Below, one piece after another: positions 37,175-45,871 of a stretch of 64,000 bases of DNA. The notes under the pieces are model-generated. The model saw only the letters and a program-made list of their open reading frames with translations. It did not search any database and was not told the origin of the DNA. This DNA is from Desulfotomaculum copahuensis (GTDB taxonomy: Bacteria; Bacillota; Desulfotomaculia; Desulfotomaculales; Desulfovirgulaceae). Every line of letters starts with the position of its first letter. Position 1 is the stretch's first letter. The stretch is from NCBI RefSeq assembly GCF_001655685.1, contig NZ_LYVF01000174.1, forward strand, positions 1 through 64,000. The letters are read 5' to 3'. Made by a program: the position numbers and the translations under genes.

Positions 37175-37452
37175 AAAATACCCCCTCCTTCAAAAAACGG
37201 ATCAACAGCTTGCCGGAAATCATCTCCGGATGGCCTATAACCGATACTTCCGCGATCACCTCCCCCATTGTCCCTTTGAATATATACCCGGAAAAGTAAA
37301 ATAGAAACATTTATTGCCTGAAAGGTGCTTTGAGCGTCATAACAGGTGAAAAACCGCCCTTAAAATTAGATTCTGTTTTCGCCGGCCCGGAGGTACACCG
37401 GAACCGTCAAGAATAATAAGCATTCCTGTCCAACGGGAAGGCACCCGGAAAA

Positions 37453-38523
37453 TCAGCGCAGCATATACATCAAAAACAAAACCAGAGACAGTCCGGAGAA
37501 AAAAATTATCGAAAGGGGAGGGTAAATATATGTGGCAAATAAATTAAATTCTGTCCGGTTATTAAAAAATAGCAGTGAAAAATCAAAAAGCAAAAGACCA
37601 ACCGGCAAGATCAAATGTTTACAATCAGACAATCCTGCCAGTCTGGCCATCCCGCTGACTATTGTATGCTGGTACAGGCTGAGCAATGGTATAAACAAGA
37701 ATATCCACACAGTCAAAAAAACTAATTCAAAATTCACATCGATTCCAAGTATTTTAATCTGACGGTATAATGAATAGTATTTATAAACAAAACGGCTGGC
37801 GGTTTCTTCTCCAAGAGAACCCATAACCGCAATGGAAATCAAAACAGTTATTAATCCTGCCCCAAACAAAGAAACAAATAATGGCCTCGTCCCATGTGTT
37901 TTATTTGAACCGGACATAACAAAATTGAGGCATACGGTTGCCAATGTAAGAAAATATGATGTTTGCATAATTACACCATAAACTATTCTATTTATGCCAA
38001 ATTCCATAACAGGTTGCAAATTATTTAAATTAAAAAAGGAAATACTTCCTATAAAACCAAATATAACAAACACTATTATTATATATAACAATAAACTTGC
38101 AATTCTCCCCGCTACCTCGACTCCTTGAAACAGAATATATGAGATTGACAATAGCGTAGCCGCAATAATGACGGCTGTTGGTGTATGTGGCAGCATAAAA
38201 TCATTGATCAAATCTGCAAAATCTCTCAAAGCAAAGGAATTAGTAATGGTATAAAAGATCACCACTAAAGTGACAATACATTTTCCGGCCCATTTGCCCA
38301 ACAACGATTCACTACAGGTAAAAAAATCTTGACCCGGAAACCCCTTGATCAAGGCTGATAATATCAGTATGAACACAAAAGATACGCCTGCTGACAAAAC
38401 AACCGCCAGCCAGACATCCCGGCCGCTAACTGTGGCCGTAAAAAAACCTCACAAGGATTGCATAATTGCGGCGTAAAACGCCAGTGCCGTTATTTCGCGG
38501 GCACCCAGTTTTTCATTTTCCAC
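37453..38523 (-). pseudogene. GerAB-type spore germination permease interrupted by one in-frame TGA
   Basis: The longest open frame (37453-38397) lacks the first helix of a germinant-receptor B subunit. Extending it upstream in the same frame restores one: a GTG at 38523 after GTGGGGGTG gives MENEKLGAREITALAFYAAI then MQSL, a TGA (38451-38449, codon 25) and GFFTATVSGRDVWLAVVLSA. Read through, the protein is 356 residues, the normal GerAB length, with about ten helices (amino-acid permease fold). Base composition is lower in GC than the neighbours. No gerAA or gerAC partner is adjacent. The TGA most simply marks a recent nonsense mutation; a Sec codon is unlikely because none is known in this family. 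Confidence 0.7.
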
Positions 38524-38552
38524 CGGCACACCCCCACACTGAAACACTATAT

Positions 38553-38590
38553 AGATAAATTTCCCCGATTAATATTTCAACCGGGGAAAT
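38553..38590 (-). terminator. Hairpin at the end of the bza unit
   Basis: ATTTCCCCG and CGGGGAAAT form a 9-bp stem; on the minus strand it is followed by TTATCTATAT. It lies between bzaD and the GerAB gene. Confidence 0.6.
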
Positions 38591-38626
38591 GTTTTATGTG
38601 GTGCCGGGGGGCGTTGGGATGGCCGG

Positions 38627-40240
38627 TCAGGACGGACGGACAACTTTTTCGATTCCTTTTAACCCTTTTTCCACCGCTTGTTCAATCCATTCCCGGGCCG
38701 GGTTGCCGCCGGCAGCTTCATCAATCAACCCGGACAAAAAACTTTGCAGGAACATGTTCAGCCGGTTGAAAGCTTCCCACCGTCCGTTTGCCGGCGGCGA
38801 TACCGTGCCACTACATTCCAATCCGGCTTCGCCGTCACCGGCGCCGTGGACACACATGCTTCCGGCGGAGCAGATTTTTTCCCCGGCCGCGCCCCACAGA
38901 TCCTCGCCCCGGGTGAATTCCAGCGTCCGCCGGGCTACGGCCCCCATCACCCGGGCCAGCGCTTCCACCCGGGGATCGGCGATCTGATACTCTCCTTCAT
39001 GCCCGGTAAAGCCGGCGGGATGCAAGCGCCCCTGCTCCAACAGTTGGCCGTAGGCGGGCATGCCCCGCAATACCACCAGACGGTGGAAAAACAGGTGGGC
39101 GGTGGTGGTGGGGCAGTCCAGCAGATCCATACGCTGCAGAAAATACAGGTTTTCCTTGATCTCTTCCAGGGTGGCGCCGGGATCGAAGTTGATAAAGCCC
39201 AGGGATATATGAATACCCAGGTTGCGCAGGATCTTTAAAGCCCGTTCGTTTTGGGCCACCGTGGTCCCTTTGCGGAAGCGGTCCAGTGCGCTCCGGGCAC
39301 CGCTTTCCACCCCCAGGAACACGTCCCGCAGGCCGGCCTCCACCAGGCGGGCAAAAACCTCCTCCTCCACATCGGAGGAACGGCACTCCAGGCCGAAAAC
39401 AATGGGAAAATCCAATTCTTTGAGCAAGGCGGCCAGTTCCAGGATACGGCGCCGTCCCTTTTCGCCGGGACCGAAAAAGTTGGCATCGGCAAAGTAAAAG
39501 GAGGTGCTGCCCGTCTGCCGGTGCACCGCATTTATTTCCTTGATTATGTTCTCCGGGCTGCGTCCCCGCCAGGGCGCCTCCGGTCCGTAAAAGGGGTTCA
39601 GATAGCAAAAAGTGCAGCGGCCAAAGCAGCCCCGGCTGCCCAGGATGTAATGATGCATCTGCCGGCGGGCGATCAGATCCGCCGGCGGACGGAGGGGGAA
39701 GGGCAGCGCGTCCAGATCGACAATGGCCGGCCGCAGCGGGTTGCCCACCGCCTTATCGCCTTCGCGCCGGGCCAAACCTTCAATCCGCCGCCAGGCCGTC
39801 CGGTCCGGACCGGCCAATTGCCGGGCCAGTTCCACCAGGATGAACTCCGGCTCACCCCGGGCAATCGAATCTATAAAGGGATATTCCCTGAGCAAAGTCT
39901 CCCAGGCAAAAGTGGGGTAATGGCCGTACAGGTTCAAGTGGACGGCGGGCTTTTGTCTTTTCACGGCGGCCAGCAGGTCCAGTATTTCCGGCGTGCGCTC
40001 CCAAAGGAACTTCAAGTGCACCCCCAGCAGATCATAAGCGGCGCCGGACAGGAAGGCAGCCGTTTCCGCCATCGTCCACCCGGCCACATCAGCGTCCGCC
40101 ACCTGCACCTCAAACCCCGCCTGCTGCAGGCAGGCGCCGGCGTAGCCGGTAACCAGGCAGGCCGACAGGGGGGCGTTGACCACCAGGTCGGTGGTGTGGG
40201 GAGTGGTCAAAAGAGGCGGGTTCAAAAGCAAAATACGCAT
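38627..40240 (-). CDS. bzaD: B12-binding radical SAM methyltransferase, BzaD-like
   Basis: A 537-residue protein with an N-terminal cobalamin-binding-like domain (MRILLLNPPLLTTPHTTDLV and following) and a radical SAM core with the CxxxCxxC cluster in RGCFGRCTFCYLNPFYGPEA. FGLECRSSD and DVFLGVESGARSALDRFRKG belong to the TIM barrel. In the anaerobic benzimidazole pathway BzaD-type enzymes C-methylate the methoxybenzimidazole made by BzaAB and BzaC. Near residues 440-490 a Gly/Ala/Cys-rich stretch interrupts the C-terminal domain. Position after bzaA-C and the DUF2284 gene supports the assignment, but BzaE has the same architecture, so D versus E is uncertain. GGGGTGAG precedes the ATG. Confidence 0.72.
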   Translation of the reverse strand: MRILLLNPPLLTTPHTTDLVVNAPLSACLVTGYAGACLQQAGFEVQVADADVAGWTMAETAAFLSGAAYDLLGVHLKFLWERTPEILDLLAAVKRQKPAVHLNLYGHYPTFAWETLLREYPFIDSIARGEPEFILVELARQLAGPDRTAWRRIEGLARREGDKAVGNPLRPAIVDLDALPFPLRPPADLIARRQMHHYILGSRGCFGRCTFCYLNPFYGPEAPWRGRSPENIIKEINAVHRQTGSTSFYFADANFFGPGEKGRRRILELAALLKELDFPIVFGLECRSSDVEEEVFARLVEAGLRDVFLGVESGARSALDRFRKGTTVAQNERALKILRNLGIHISLGFINFDPGATLEEIKENLYFLQRMDLLDCPTTTAHLFFHRLVVLRGMPAYGQLLEQGRLHPAGFTGHEGEYQIADPRVEALARVMGAVARRTLEFTRGEDLWGAAGEKICSAGSMCVHGAGDGEAGLECSGTVSPPANGRWEAFNRLNMFLQSFLSGLIDEAAGGNPAREWIEQAVEKGLKGIEKVVRPS

Positions 40241-40347
40241 ATGCTCACCCCGGTAAAATATTAAACAAGGTTATGCCTTATATCCAATAACCACACGCAT
40301 TATGCGTGCCTGATTTGTGCCAAAGCGGTAAATGACACCGGCAGGCC

Positions 40348-40842
40348 TTACTCCACCAGCACCAGCCCCACCCGGGCGCACGGCTGACCGGGTTCCCGGG
40401 CCACGGGCAACTCCAGGCCGTTGTTCCGGACGGTTTGAAAAACGTCGATGCCGCAGGCCTCCATGGCCGGGCGCGCTTCGGCGGGGCGCCGGCAGGGGCC
40501 GGTGAGAGTGCATTTTTCGCATAAACCGCATGGTCCCGCCCCCAGGCCGAATGCTTTGTAAAAACCGGCCTTGAAGGCAGCCTGTTCCAGCTGACCAACC
40601 AGGTAGCGCACCAGCCAGGACTGTTCCGCCAGCAGCAGCACCCCGTGCCGGTAGCAACGCAACACTGCTGCCGTCTCCTCCGGCCGGGGACTGTGGGGCG
40701 GGCAGCACAGGCTTTGACCGTAGCCCGGGCAGCCGTACTGGCACTTCCAGCGCACCCAGGGGGCTACCGCCACTGTGGCCGCTTCGATCACCCGGGCTTC
40801 AAACGCCCCCGCCTCCCGGGCCATCCGGCGGAGATCTTCCAT
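40348..40842 (-). CDS. DUF2284 metal-binding protein
   Basis: A 164-residue Cys-rich protein of the DUF2284 family, thought to bind Fe-S or metal. Cys groups are WKCQYGCPGYGQSLCCPP near residue 33 and GPCGLCEKCTLTGPC near residue 105. The ATG at 40842 lacks a good binding site; a CAGGAG lies farther upstream at the end of the leader, so an unusual upstream start (ATA or ATC) is possible. It begins the second half of the bza region and lies 107 bases before bzaD. A role as electron donor or cofactor protein for the radical SAM enzyme is a guess from context. Confidence 0.75.
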   Translation of the reverse strand: MEDLRRMAREAGAFEARVIEAATVAVAPWVRWKCQYGCPGYGQSLCCPPHSPRPEETAAVLRCYRHGVLLLAEQSWLVRYLVGQLEQAAFKAGFYKAFGLGAGPCGLCEKCTLTGPCRRPAEARPAMEACGIDVFQTVRNNGLELPVAREPGQPCARVGLVLVE

Positions 40843-40874
40843 TGTGGCAGCGGAATTGGCGATGTTGGATATGA

Positions 40875-41065
40875 TAAATCACTCCTGTCAGTCCACGACT
40901 TGATTCAGCAACTGACTGGACACTGCACACCCGTAGCCGGGCAGACTGCCCCCGTTTCCTTTGGGAGTACCCTGCCGGTACATAGACGAAGCTTAAAGGT
41001 CGGCAAAGCCATGGAGAAAGTCCGCGTGCCCCCGCAACGAACGGGGGGGCAAAGGGATTATAAAA
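40875..41065 (-). ncRNA. Structured leader upstream of DUF2284-bzaD, class unrecognised
   Basis: On the minus strand a TATAAT (41062-41057) is followed by a leader with a CCCCCG/CGGGGG hairpin, then CCCAAAGGAAACGGGGGC, a GGGC-AGTCT-GCCC hairpin, and a GTCAG/CTGAC pair ending in GACTGACAGGAG just before the coding region. Some pieces recall cobalamin aptamers (GGAAAC next to a GG-n-CC arm; a CAGGAG end), but GCCACTG and the B12 box are not intact. It is either a diverged cobalamin riboswitch or another structured RNA. Confidence 0.4.
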
Positions 41066-41098
41066 AACCGTCCCCATATCTGCATGAACATCCCCCGT

Positions 41099-42403
41099 TT
41101 ACCGTGCCACCTTCCTCCCCGTCACCAGCCCGCTGCCCGCCGTCAGGGAAAGGTAGTCAATATCTTCAAAACCGGCGTCGCGCAGCCAGGCGGACATTTC
41201 TGCCACTGCATAGACCCGGCCGCATACCGTGCCTACCAGCATGTTCAGATCGAAAAGCGCCGCTTCCGGCGCCGGCACTTCGGCCAGCACGTAATCGTGG
41301 ACAACCAGCCGGCCGCCGGGGCGCAGGGCGTTGTAAACCCGGGAGACCAGCCCGCGGTTGGTGCGATCGTCATATATGTGCACCACATTGGAGGCCAAAA
41401 CCAGATCATAGGCACCCTCCCCCAGCCCGTCCCGGGTAAAGTCGCCCGGCCGCAAAGTTACCCTGCCGGTCAGACCGGCTGCCGCCACCAGTTCCCGGGT
41501 TATCTCCAGGGTGGGGGCGAGGTCGAAAATGGTAGCCTTGAGCTCCCGGTTTTGCTTTAACAGGGCAATGGTGAAAGAACCCGGCCCCCCGCCCAAATCC
41601 AGCATATTCCGGCAACCACCCGCTTCAATGATTCCGGCCAGGGCGCCGGCCTTCAGGGAAGCATTGTCCCGCATGGCCAGGATGTAGTCCCGCAGCCGCT
41701 GCTCGTACGGCTCCCGCTCCACCGCCGCAAAGCCCACCGCCCGGCCGGTGCGCACCGCTTCACCCAGTCGGGACCATCCTTCGGCCAGATTGGCGAAATG
41801 ATGGACCGCATGGCCCAGGTAGCTTTCCTTGCCCCGGACCAGGAAATGAGCCGCCGCCGGGCTGTTGGCATAACGTGCACCCCGCTTGACGACCAGCCCC
41901 AGTCCGGCCAGGGCGTCGAGCAGTCTGGCGGTGGACGCGGGATCGGTGCCCAGAGCGGCGGCCGCTTCACCTGCCGTTAGTCCGGGCGGGACAGGGCAGG
42001 TATCCGGACAGCGGGGCGACGCATGACAGCCGGCATGCAAGCCATCCCCCCACAATGATGTTCCAACCCCGGTCCCGTATATGTGCCGGTTCCCAAGGTT
42101 TCTCAAAAGGGAATTTTTTGCCCCTTTATCTTCCAGTATGGCCCGTTCCCTCGTTCCATGCATATCACCAGCCGGCGCAGGCCGGGACCGGCCGTCAACT
42201 TCCCCCCGGCGCGCGCCGGCCTCCGTGTCCCCCTTCTGTAAAGATGCGGCAAGCGCCCCTTCCTCCCCGGATAAACCGGCCGGATAGCTATCCGTGCCGG
42301 CCAGCACGTCAAATAGACCCAGATCCGTGGCCGCGAACAAAACGTTGGCCGCCCAGTGGCCGCGGCAAATTTCCAGTATCCGTTCACCCTGTTCCGTCAA
42401 CAT
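41099..42403 (-). CDS. bzaC: SAM-dependent methyltransferase, BzaC-like, with a large insert
   Basis: A 434-residue O-methyltransferase of the hydroxyindole/ubiquinone type. Residues 1-36 and 138-200 form a winged-helix dimerisation domain (LFAATDLGLFDVLAG, then GLTAGEAAAALGTDPASTAR). The SAM motif is NMLDLGGGPGSFTIALLK, followed by PGDFTRDGLGEGAYDLVLAS. BzaC-type enzymes methylate 5-hydroxybenzimidazole. Residues about 37-138 are an extra low-complexity stretch splitting the winged helix; without it the length would be the usual 330-340. The ATG at 42403 follows the bzaB stop by five bases, so the genes are coupled. Confidence 0.75.
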   Translation of the reverse strand: MLTEQGERILEICRGHWAANVLFAATDLGLFDVLAGTDSYPAGLSGEEGALAASLQKGDTEAGARRGEVDGRSRPAPAGDMHGTRERAILEDKGAKNSLLRNLGNRHIYGTGVGTSLWGDGLHAGCHASPRCPDTCPVPPGLTAGEAAAALGTDPASTARLLDALAGLGLVVKRGARYANSPAAAHFLVRGKESYLGHAVHHFANLAEGWSRLGEAVRTGRAVGFAAVEREPYEQRLRDYILAMRDNASLKAGALAGIIEAGGCRNMLDLGGGPGSFTIALLKQNRELKATIFDLAPTLEITRELVAAAGLTGRVTLRPGDFTRDGLGEGAYDLVLASNVVHIYDDRTNRGLVSRVYNALRPGGRLVVHDYVLAEVPAPEAALFDLNMLVGTVCGRVYAVAEMSAWLRDAGFEDIDYLSLTAGSGLVTGRKVAR

Positions 42404-42408
42404 GTCAA

Positions 42409-43695
42409 TCAACCGGCCTGTTCCTGAAAGTAGGCCGCTGCCAGCTTGAGGGCGCAGTCGTCGCCGCAAAGGGTGCACAACTCGCCGGCCCCTTCTTTTT
42501 GCAGGTAACAGCGCACCTTGTCCGGATTCAAAGCCAGCCCGGCCTGGGCGGACAGATCACCGGCCGCCCGCGCCCGGGCCATTTGCCTGTCCCACTCCTG
42601 CGCCCCGGGCACTCCTTTGGCTATGTCCGCCGCGTGTGCGGCGATGCGGGCGGCAAAGACCCCCTCCCGCACGTCCTCTTCCGTAGGCAGGCCCAGGTGC
42701 TCGGCCGGCGTCACATAGCAGAGGAAGTCCGCCCCGGCGGCGCCGGCCAAAGCGCCACCCACCGCGGCGGTAATATGGTCGTAACCGGGAGCCACATCCG
42801 TGGCCAGTGTGCCGAGTACAAAATAAGGAGCCTGGCGGCAGAGCTGCTTTTGCAGTAGAATGGTCGTTTCCACGTGGTGCAGGGGCACATGCCCCGGGCC
42901 TTCCACCATCACCTGCACTCCGGCCTCGCGCGCCCGGGCCACCAGCTCCCCGGCCACCAGCAGGCCCTGCACCTGGGAACCATCCAGGGAATCGGCCGTA
43001 CAGCCGGGACGGATGGCGTCGCCCAGGCTCAAGGTAACATCATACTCTTTTAGAATGGCCAGCACCCGGTCGAACTGTTCATAAAGGGGATTCTCCTGCC
43101 GGTTATGCAGCATCCAGCCGGTTAAAAACGCGCCGCCCCGGCTGACCACATCGGTCACCCGTCCGGTCTTCTGCAGCCGCTCCACCACTTCAAAATTCAA
43201 CGCGCAGTGAATGGCCATAAAGTCAATGCCGGCGGCAGCCTGCTTTTCGATTGCCGCAAACATGTCCTCCGGCTCCATTTGCACTATACTGCCCCGCCGG
43301 TCGATGGCCTCGATACCTGCCTGATAAATGGGCACGCTGCCCATGGGCACAACGGACTTTTCCAGGCTCAGCCGGCGCATGCCGTCAATGTCCCCGCCGG
43401 TGCTCAAATCCATGATCGCGTCCGCCCCGGCCGCCACAGCCGTTTCAATCTTGCCGGCCTCCATCACCGGGTCGTCCCGGTCGCTGGAGGTGCCGATCAG
43501 GGCGTTCACCTTGGTGCGCAGACCGCGTCCGACGGCGCAGATCCTGATCCCGCGCCGCAGCCTGTTTTTCGGAATGACAATAGTGCCTTCGGCTATGCCG
43601 GCACGGATAAATTCCGGATCCACCCCTTCCGCGGCGGCGGCCTGTTTCATTTCCGGGGTGATCAGGCCCACTCTGGCTGATAATAACTGGGTCAT
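42409..43695 (-). CDS. bzaB: ThiC-like 5-hydroxybenzimidazole synthase subunit
   Basis: A 428-residue ThiC paralog of the radical SAM superfamily. Shared ThiC stretches are IMDLSTGGDIDGMR, GIDFMAIHCALNFE, VMVEGPGHVP and DVAPGYDHITAAVGGALAG. The C-terminal cluster motif is CTLCGDDC (CX2CX3C). ThiC converts aminoimidazole ribotide to HMP-P. When two ThiC-like genes stand in tandem under a cobalamin riboswitch, they form BzaA/BzaB, which make 5-hydroxybenzimidazole from the same precursor. The EGPGHVP glutamate is retained here but is Lys in the partner. Which gene is A or B is by order only. AAGGAGATGAG precedes the ATG. Confidence 0.83.
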   Translation of the reverse strand: MTQLLSARVGLITPEMKQAAAAEGVDPEFIRAGIAEGTIVIPKNRLRRGIRICAVGRGLRTKVNALIGTSSDRDDPVMEAGKIETAVAAGADAIMDLSTGGDIDGMRRLSLEKSVVPMGSVPIYQAGIEAIDRRGSIVQMEPEDMFAAIEKQAAAGIDFMAIHCALNFEVVERLQKTGRVTDVVSRGGAFLTGWMLHNRQENPLYEQFDRVLAILKEYDVTLSLGDAIRPGCTADSLDGSQVQGLLVAGELVARAREAGVQVMVEGPGHVPLHHVETTILLQKQLCRQAPYFVLGTLATDVAPGYDHITAAVGGALAGAAGADFLCYVTPAEHLGLPTEEDVREGVFAARIAAHAADIAKGVPGAQEWDRQMARARAAGDLSAQAGLALNPDKVRCYLQKEGAGELCTLCGDDCALKLAAAYFQEQAG

Positions 43696-43941
43696 GACAG
43701 TCTCATCTCCTTATGTTTTTCAGCAGACTTTTTTACCGCCGTTCCGGCGTAAGCAATCCGCTCATTCGCTTCGCCGGATACCCGTCGTTTGAAAGCGCTG
43801 TCAACGTCCAACTGCGCAACTGCTTCATGGTAAACTTTGCGCAATTATTTGATAATCCGGCCCTGGTTGAAGGTAAAGTCTCCGGTTATACCGGTTTCAG
43901 TCCGGATGGCTGAAAAGAATGGTTGATTACACCGGCCGTGC

Positions 43942-45240
43942 CTAGCAGACCCCCTGTTCACGCCCCAGGTAACGGCCCACCACCTGCATGGCGCAATATT
44001 TGCCGCACATGGCACAGGCCTCCCCCGAGTCCCGGCTGCGCTCCCGGCGCAGGGCGGCCGCCCGGGCCGGATCCAGGGCAAGTGCGATCTGTTTCTCCCA
44101 ATCCAACGCCTTGCGCGCCCGGGACATTTCCAGATCCCATTGCCGTGCCCGGGGTTCGCGCGCCAGGTCGGCGGCGTGGGCGGCAATGCGCGCCGCCACC
44201 ACTCCTTCCCGCACCTGTTCCGCACCGGGCAATCCCAGGTGCTCGGCGGCAGTGACATAGCACAGGAAATCGGCCCCCGCCCGGGCGCTCAAGGCCCCGC
44301 CAATGGCGGCGCTGATGTGGTCGTAGCCGGGGGCTACATCTGTAACCAGCGGACCGAAGACAAAATAGGGCGCCCCCTGGCAAAGCTCCTTTTCCAGCAC
44401 CACTGTGGCCTGCAAATGCCCCAGGGGCACATGACCCGGTCCCTTGACCATCACCTGCACCCCCGCTTTGCGCGCCCGCGCCACCAATTCGCCCAGTACG
44501 ACCATTTCCTGCACCTGTGCGGCGTCCAGCGAATCGGCCAGGCAGCCCGGGCGCCAGCCGTCGGCCAGACTCAGGGTGACGTCATGGCGACGGCAGATCT
44601 CCAGCAGGCGATCGAACTGCTCATACAGGGGATTCTCCCGCCGGTTGTAAAGCATCCATCCGATCAGGTGACTGCCGCCGTGACTGACCAGGTAATCGGT
44701 GCGCCCGTGCTTTTTGGCCGCCCGGATGGTCTGCATGGTGGTGGCGGCATGCACGGCCAGGAAATCCACCCCGTCGGCGGCCTGTTTTTCGATTACCTCG
44801 AACATTTCATCCACTTTCATTTTCACCGCCGCGCCGTACTTGCTGACAGCTTCGGTCAACGCCTGGTAAACGGGCAGGGTGCCCACCGGAACGGTGGCAG
44901 CCGCCAGCACGGCCCGCCGGGCGCCGTCCATATCCCCGCAGATGCTTAAATCCATCAGGGCATCGGTCCCGGCATCCAGCGCAGCCTGCACTTTGGCCAA
45001 CTCTTCTTCGATGCCCGCTCCCTGTCCGGCCAGGCCGACGCTGGCGCTGACCTTCACCCGCAGTCCGGCGCCGATGCCCACCGGATCCAGGTTTTCCCGC
45101 CGCCGGTTGCGGGGGATGACAATGCTCCCCTGCACCACTCCCCGGCGCACCACTTCCGCGTCCACCCCTTCCTTTTCCGCCACCCGGCGCATCTCCGGCG
45201 TAATCTCACCCGCCAGGGCCCTGTCCAGTTGTGTGCACAT
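43942..45240 (-). CDS. bzaA: ThiC-like 5-hydroxybenzimidazole synthase subunit
   Basis: A 432-residue ThiC paralog and first gene after the riboswitch. It has ALMDLSICGDMDGARR, GVDFLAVHAATTMQ, HGGSHLIGWMLYNRRENPLY and DVAPGYDHISAAIGGALSA. The cluster motif is CAMCGKYC (C409, C412, C416). The family-conserved EGPGHVP reads KGPGHVP here (K266), so this copy differs from true ThiC at a conserved acidic position. The ATG at 45240, after GGAGGTG, lies just past the riboswitch terminator; the longer frame to 45330 runs through that terminator and is rejected. bzaB follows after 246 bases. Confidence 0.85.
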   Translation of the reverse strand: MCTQLDRALAGEITPEMRRVAEKEGVDAEVVRRGVVQGSIVIPRNRRRENLDPVGIGAGLRVKVSASVGLAGQGAGIEEELAKVQAALDAGTDALMDLSICGDMDGARRAVLAAATVPVGTLPVYQALTEAVSKYGAAVKMKVDEMFEVIEKQAADGVDFLAVHAATTMQTIRAAKKHGRTDYLVSHGGSHLIGWMLYNRRENPLYEQFDRLLEICRRHDVTLSLADGWRPGCLADSLDAAQVQEMVVLGELVARARKAGVQVMVKGPGHVPLGHLQATVVLEKELCQGAPYFVFGPLVTDVAPGYDHISAAIGGALSARAGADFLCYVTAAEHLGLPGAEQVREGVVAARIAAHAADLAREPRARQWDLEMSRARKALDWEKQIALALDPARAAALRRERSRDSGEACAMCGKYCAMQVVGRYLGREQGVC

Positions 45241-45261
45241 GTTTAAAGCACCTCCATGTAG

Positions 45262-45310
45262 ATAAAATAAAAAGTCCCCGGCCATAAATAAATTTATGGC
45301 CGGGGACTTT
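45262..45310 (-). terminator. Riboswitch-controlled intrinsic terminator before bzaA
   Basis: AAAGTCCCCGGCCATAAAT (45271-45289) and its complement (45292-45310) form a 19-bp stem. On the minus strand it is followed by TTTTTATTTT, 20-30 bases before the bzaA start, the expected expression platform of the adjacent cobalamin aptamer. Confidence 0.9.
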
Positions 45311-45359
45311 ACCATCATCCCCGTAAACACCCGCCTTTACCCGCGAAGGCGGCAAGCAC

Positions 45360-45590
45360 ACCGGGCAGGCAGGTCTCCTGGCTGACGGATCATCGCCCTG
45401 TGCCCGGCCTTCCCGGGTACAGCACCCAGTGACCGGGACCGGCTCCCCGAATACAGTGGCGGGACCGCGCCGTTTGGGGAAATCAGATTTCCCGTACGGA
45501 CTTCCCTATTCTCCCCTTCTTTAAGGGGCACCTGTCCGGCTATATGCGTTTCAAGCACTTCCTCCGGCCTTGCCGGTGAAGCGTTTGTTA
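45360..45590 (-). ncRNA. Cobalamin riboswitch
   Basis: On the minus strand the leader contains the conserved cobalamin aptamer elements in order: GGTGCC, GAATAGGGAAG, GCCACTG, a GGGAAGG arm, and the B12 box AGCCAGGAGACCTGCC (complement of 45368-45383). A strong terminator then precedes bzaA. High cobalamin should therefore reduce bzaA-bzaC expression. Confidence 0.93.
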
Positions 45591-45871
45591 TAAACTATCA
45601 TAGTCTTTAAATTCTGTCAATAGCAGGCCGGAAAAATATACTCATCCTCTGGACGAACAAAACAAAAAGTGGTAAGTTAATAAACAAGACTATTTTACCA
45701 GTACCTGCAACCTTTACCCCCATATTGCCAATACTTGCGGCCCACGCTGCACCAATCCGTCATTTTACCCGGACCGCCTGGTCCGGAGCAAAAAGAGCGC
45801 GCACCCGGAAAGCTGCCGCCAGTCTGCCCCGGCGGCGAAACACCCGGCCGGTAAAAAAGGAGTGAACACTG

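Noticed and set aside
37453-38523. Selenocysteine at the GerAB TGA
   Set aside because: No Sec-containing germination permease is known, the position is in a membrane helix region without a redox role, and a TGG to TGA change explains it. Kept as a pseudogene call.
43696-43941. Possible coding remnant between bzaA and bzaB
   Set aside because: A 66-codon plus-strand frame exists but has no binding site, no family and runs against the operon; the gap holds nothing I can support.
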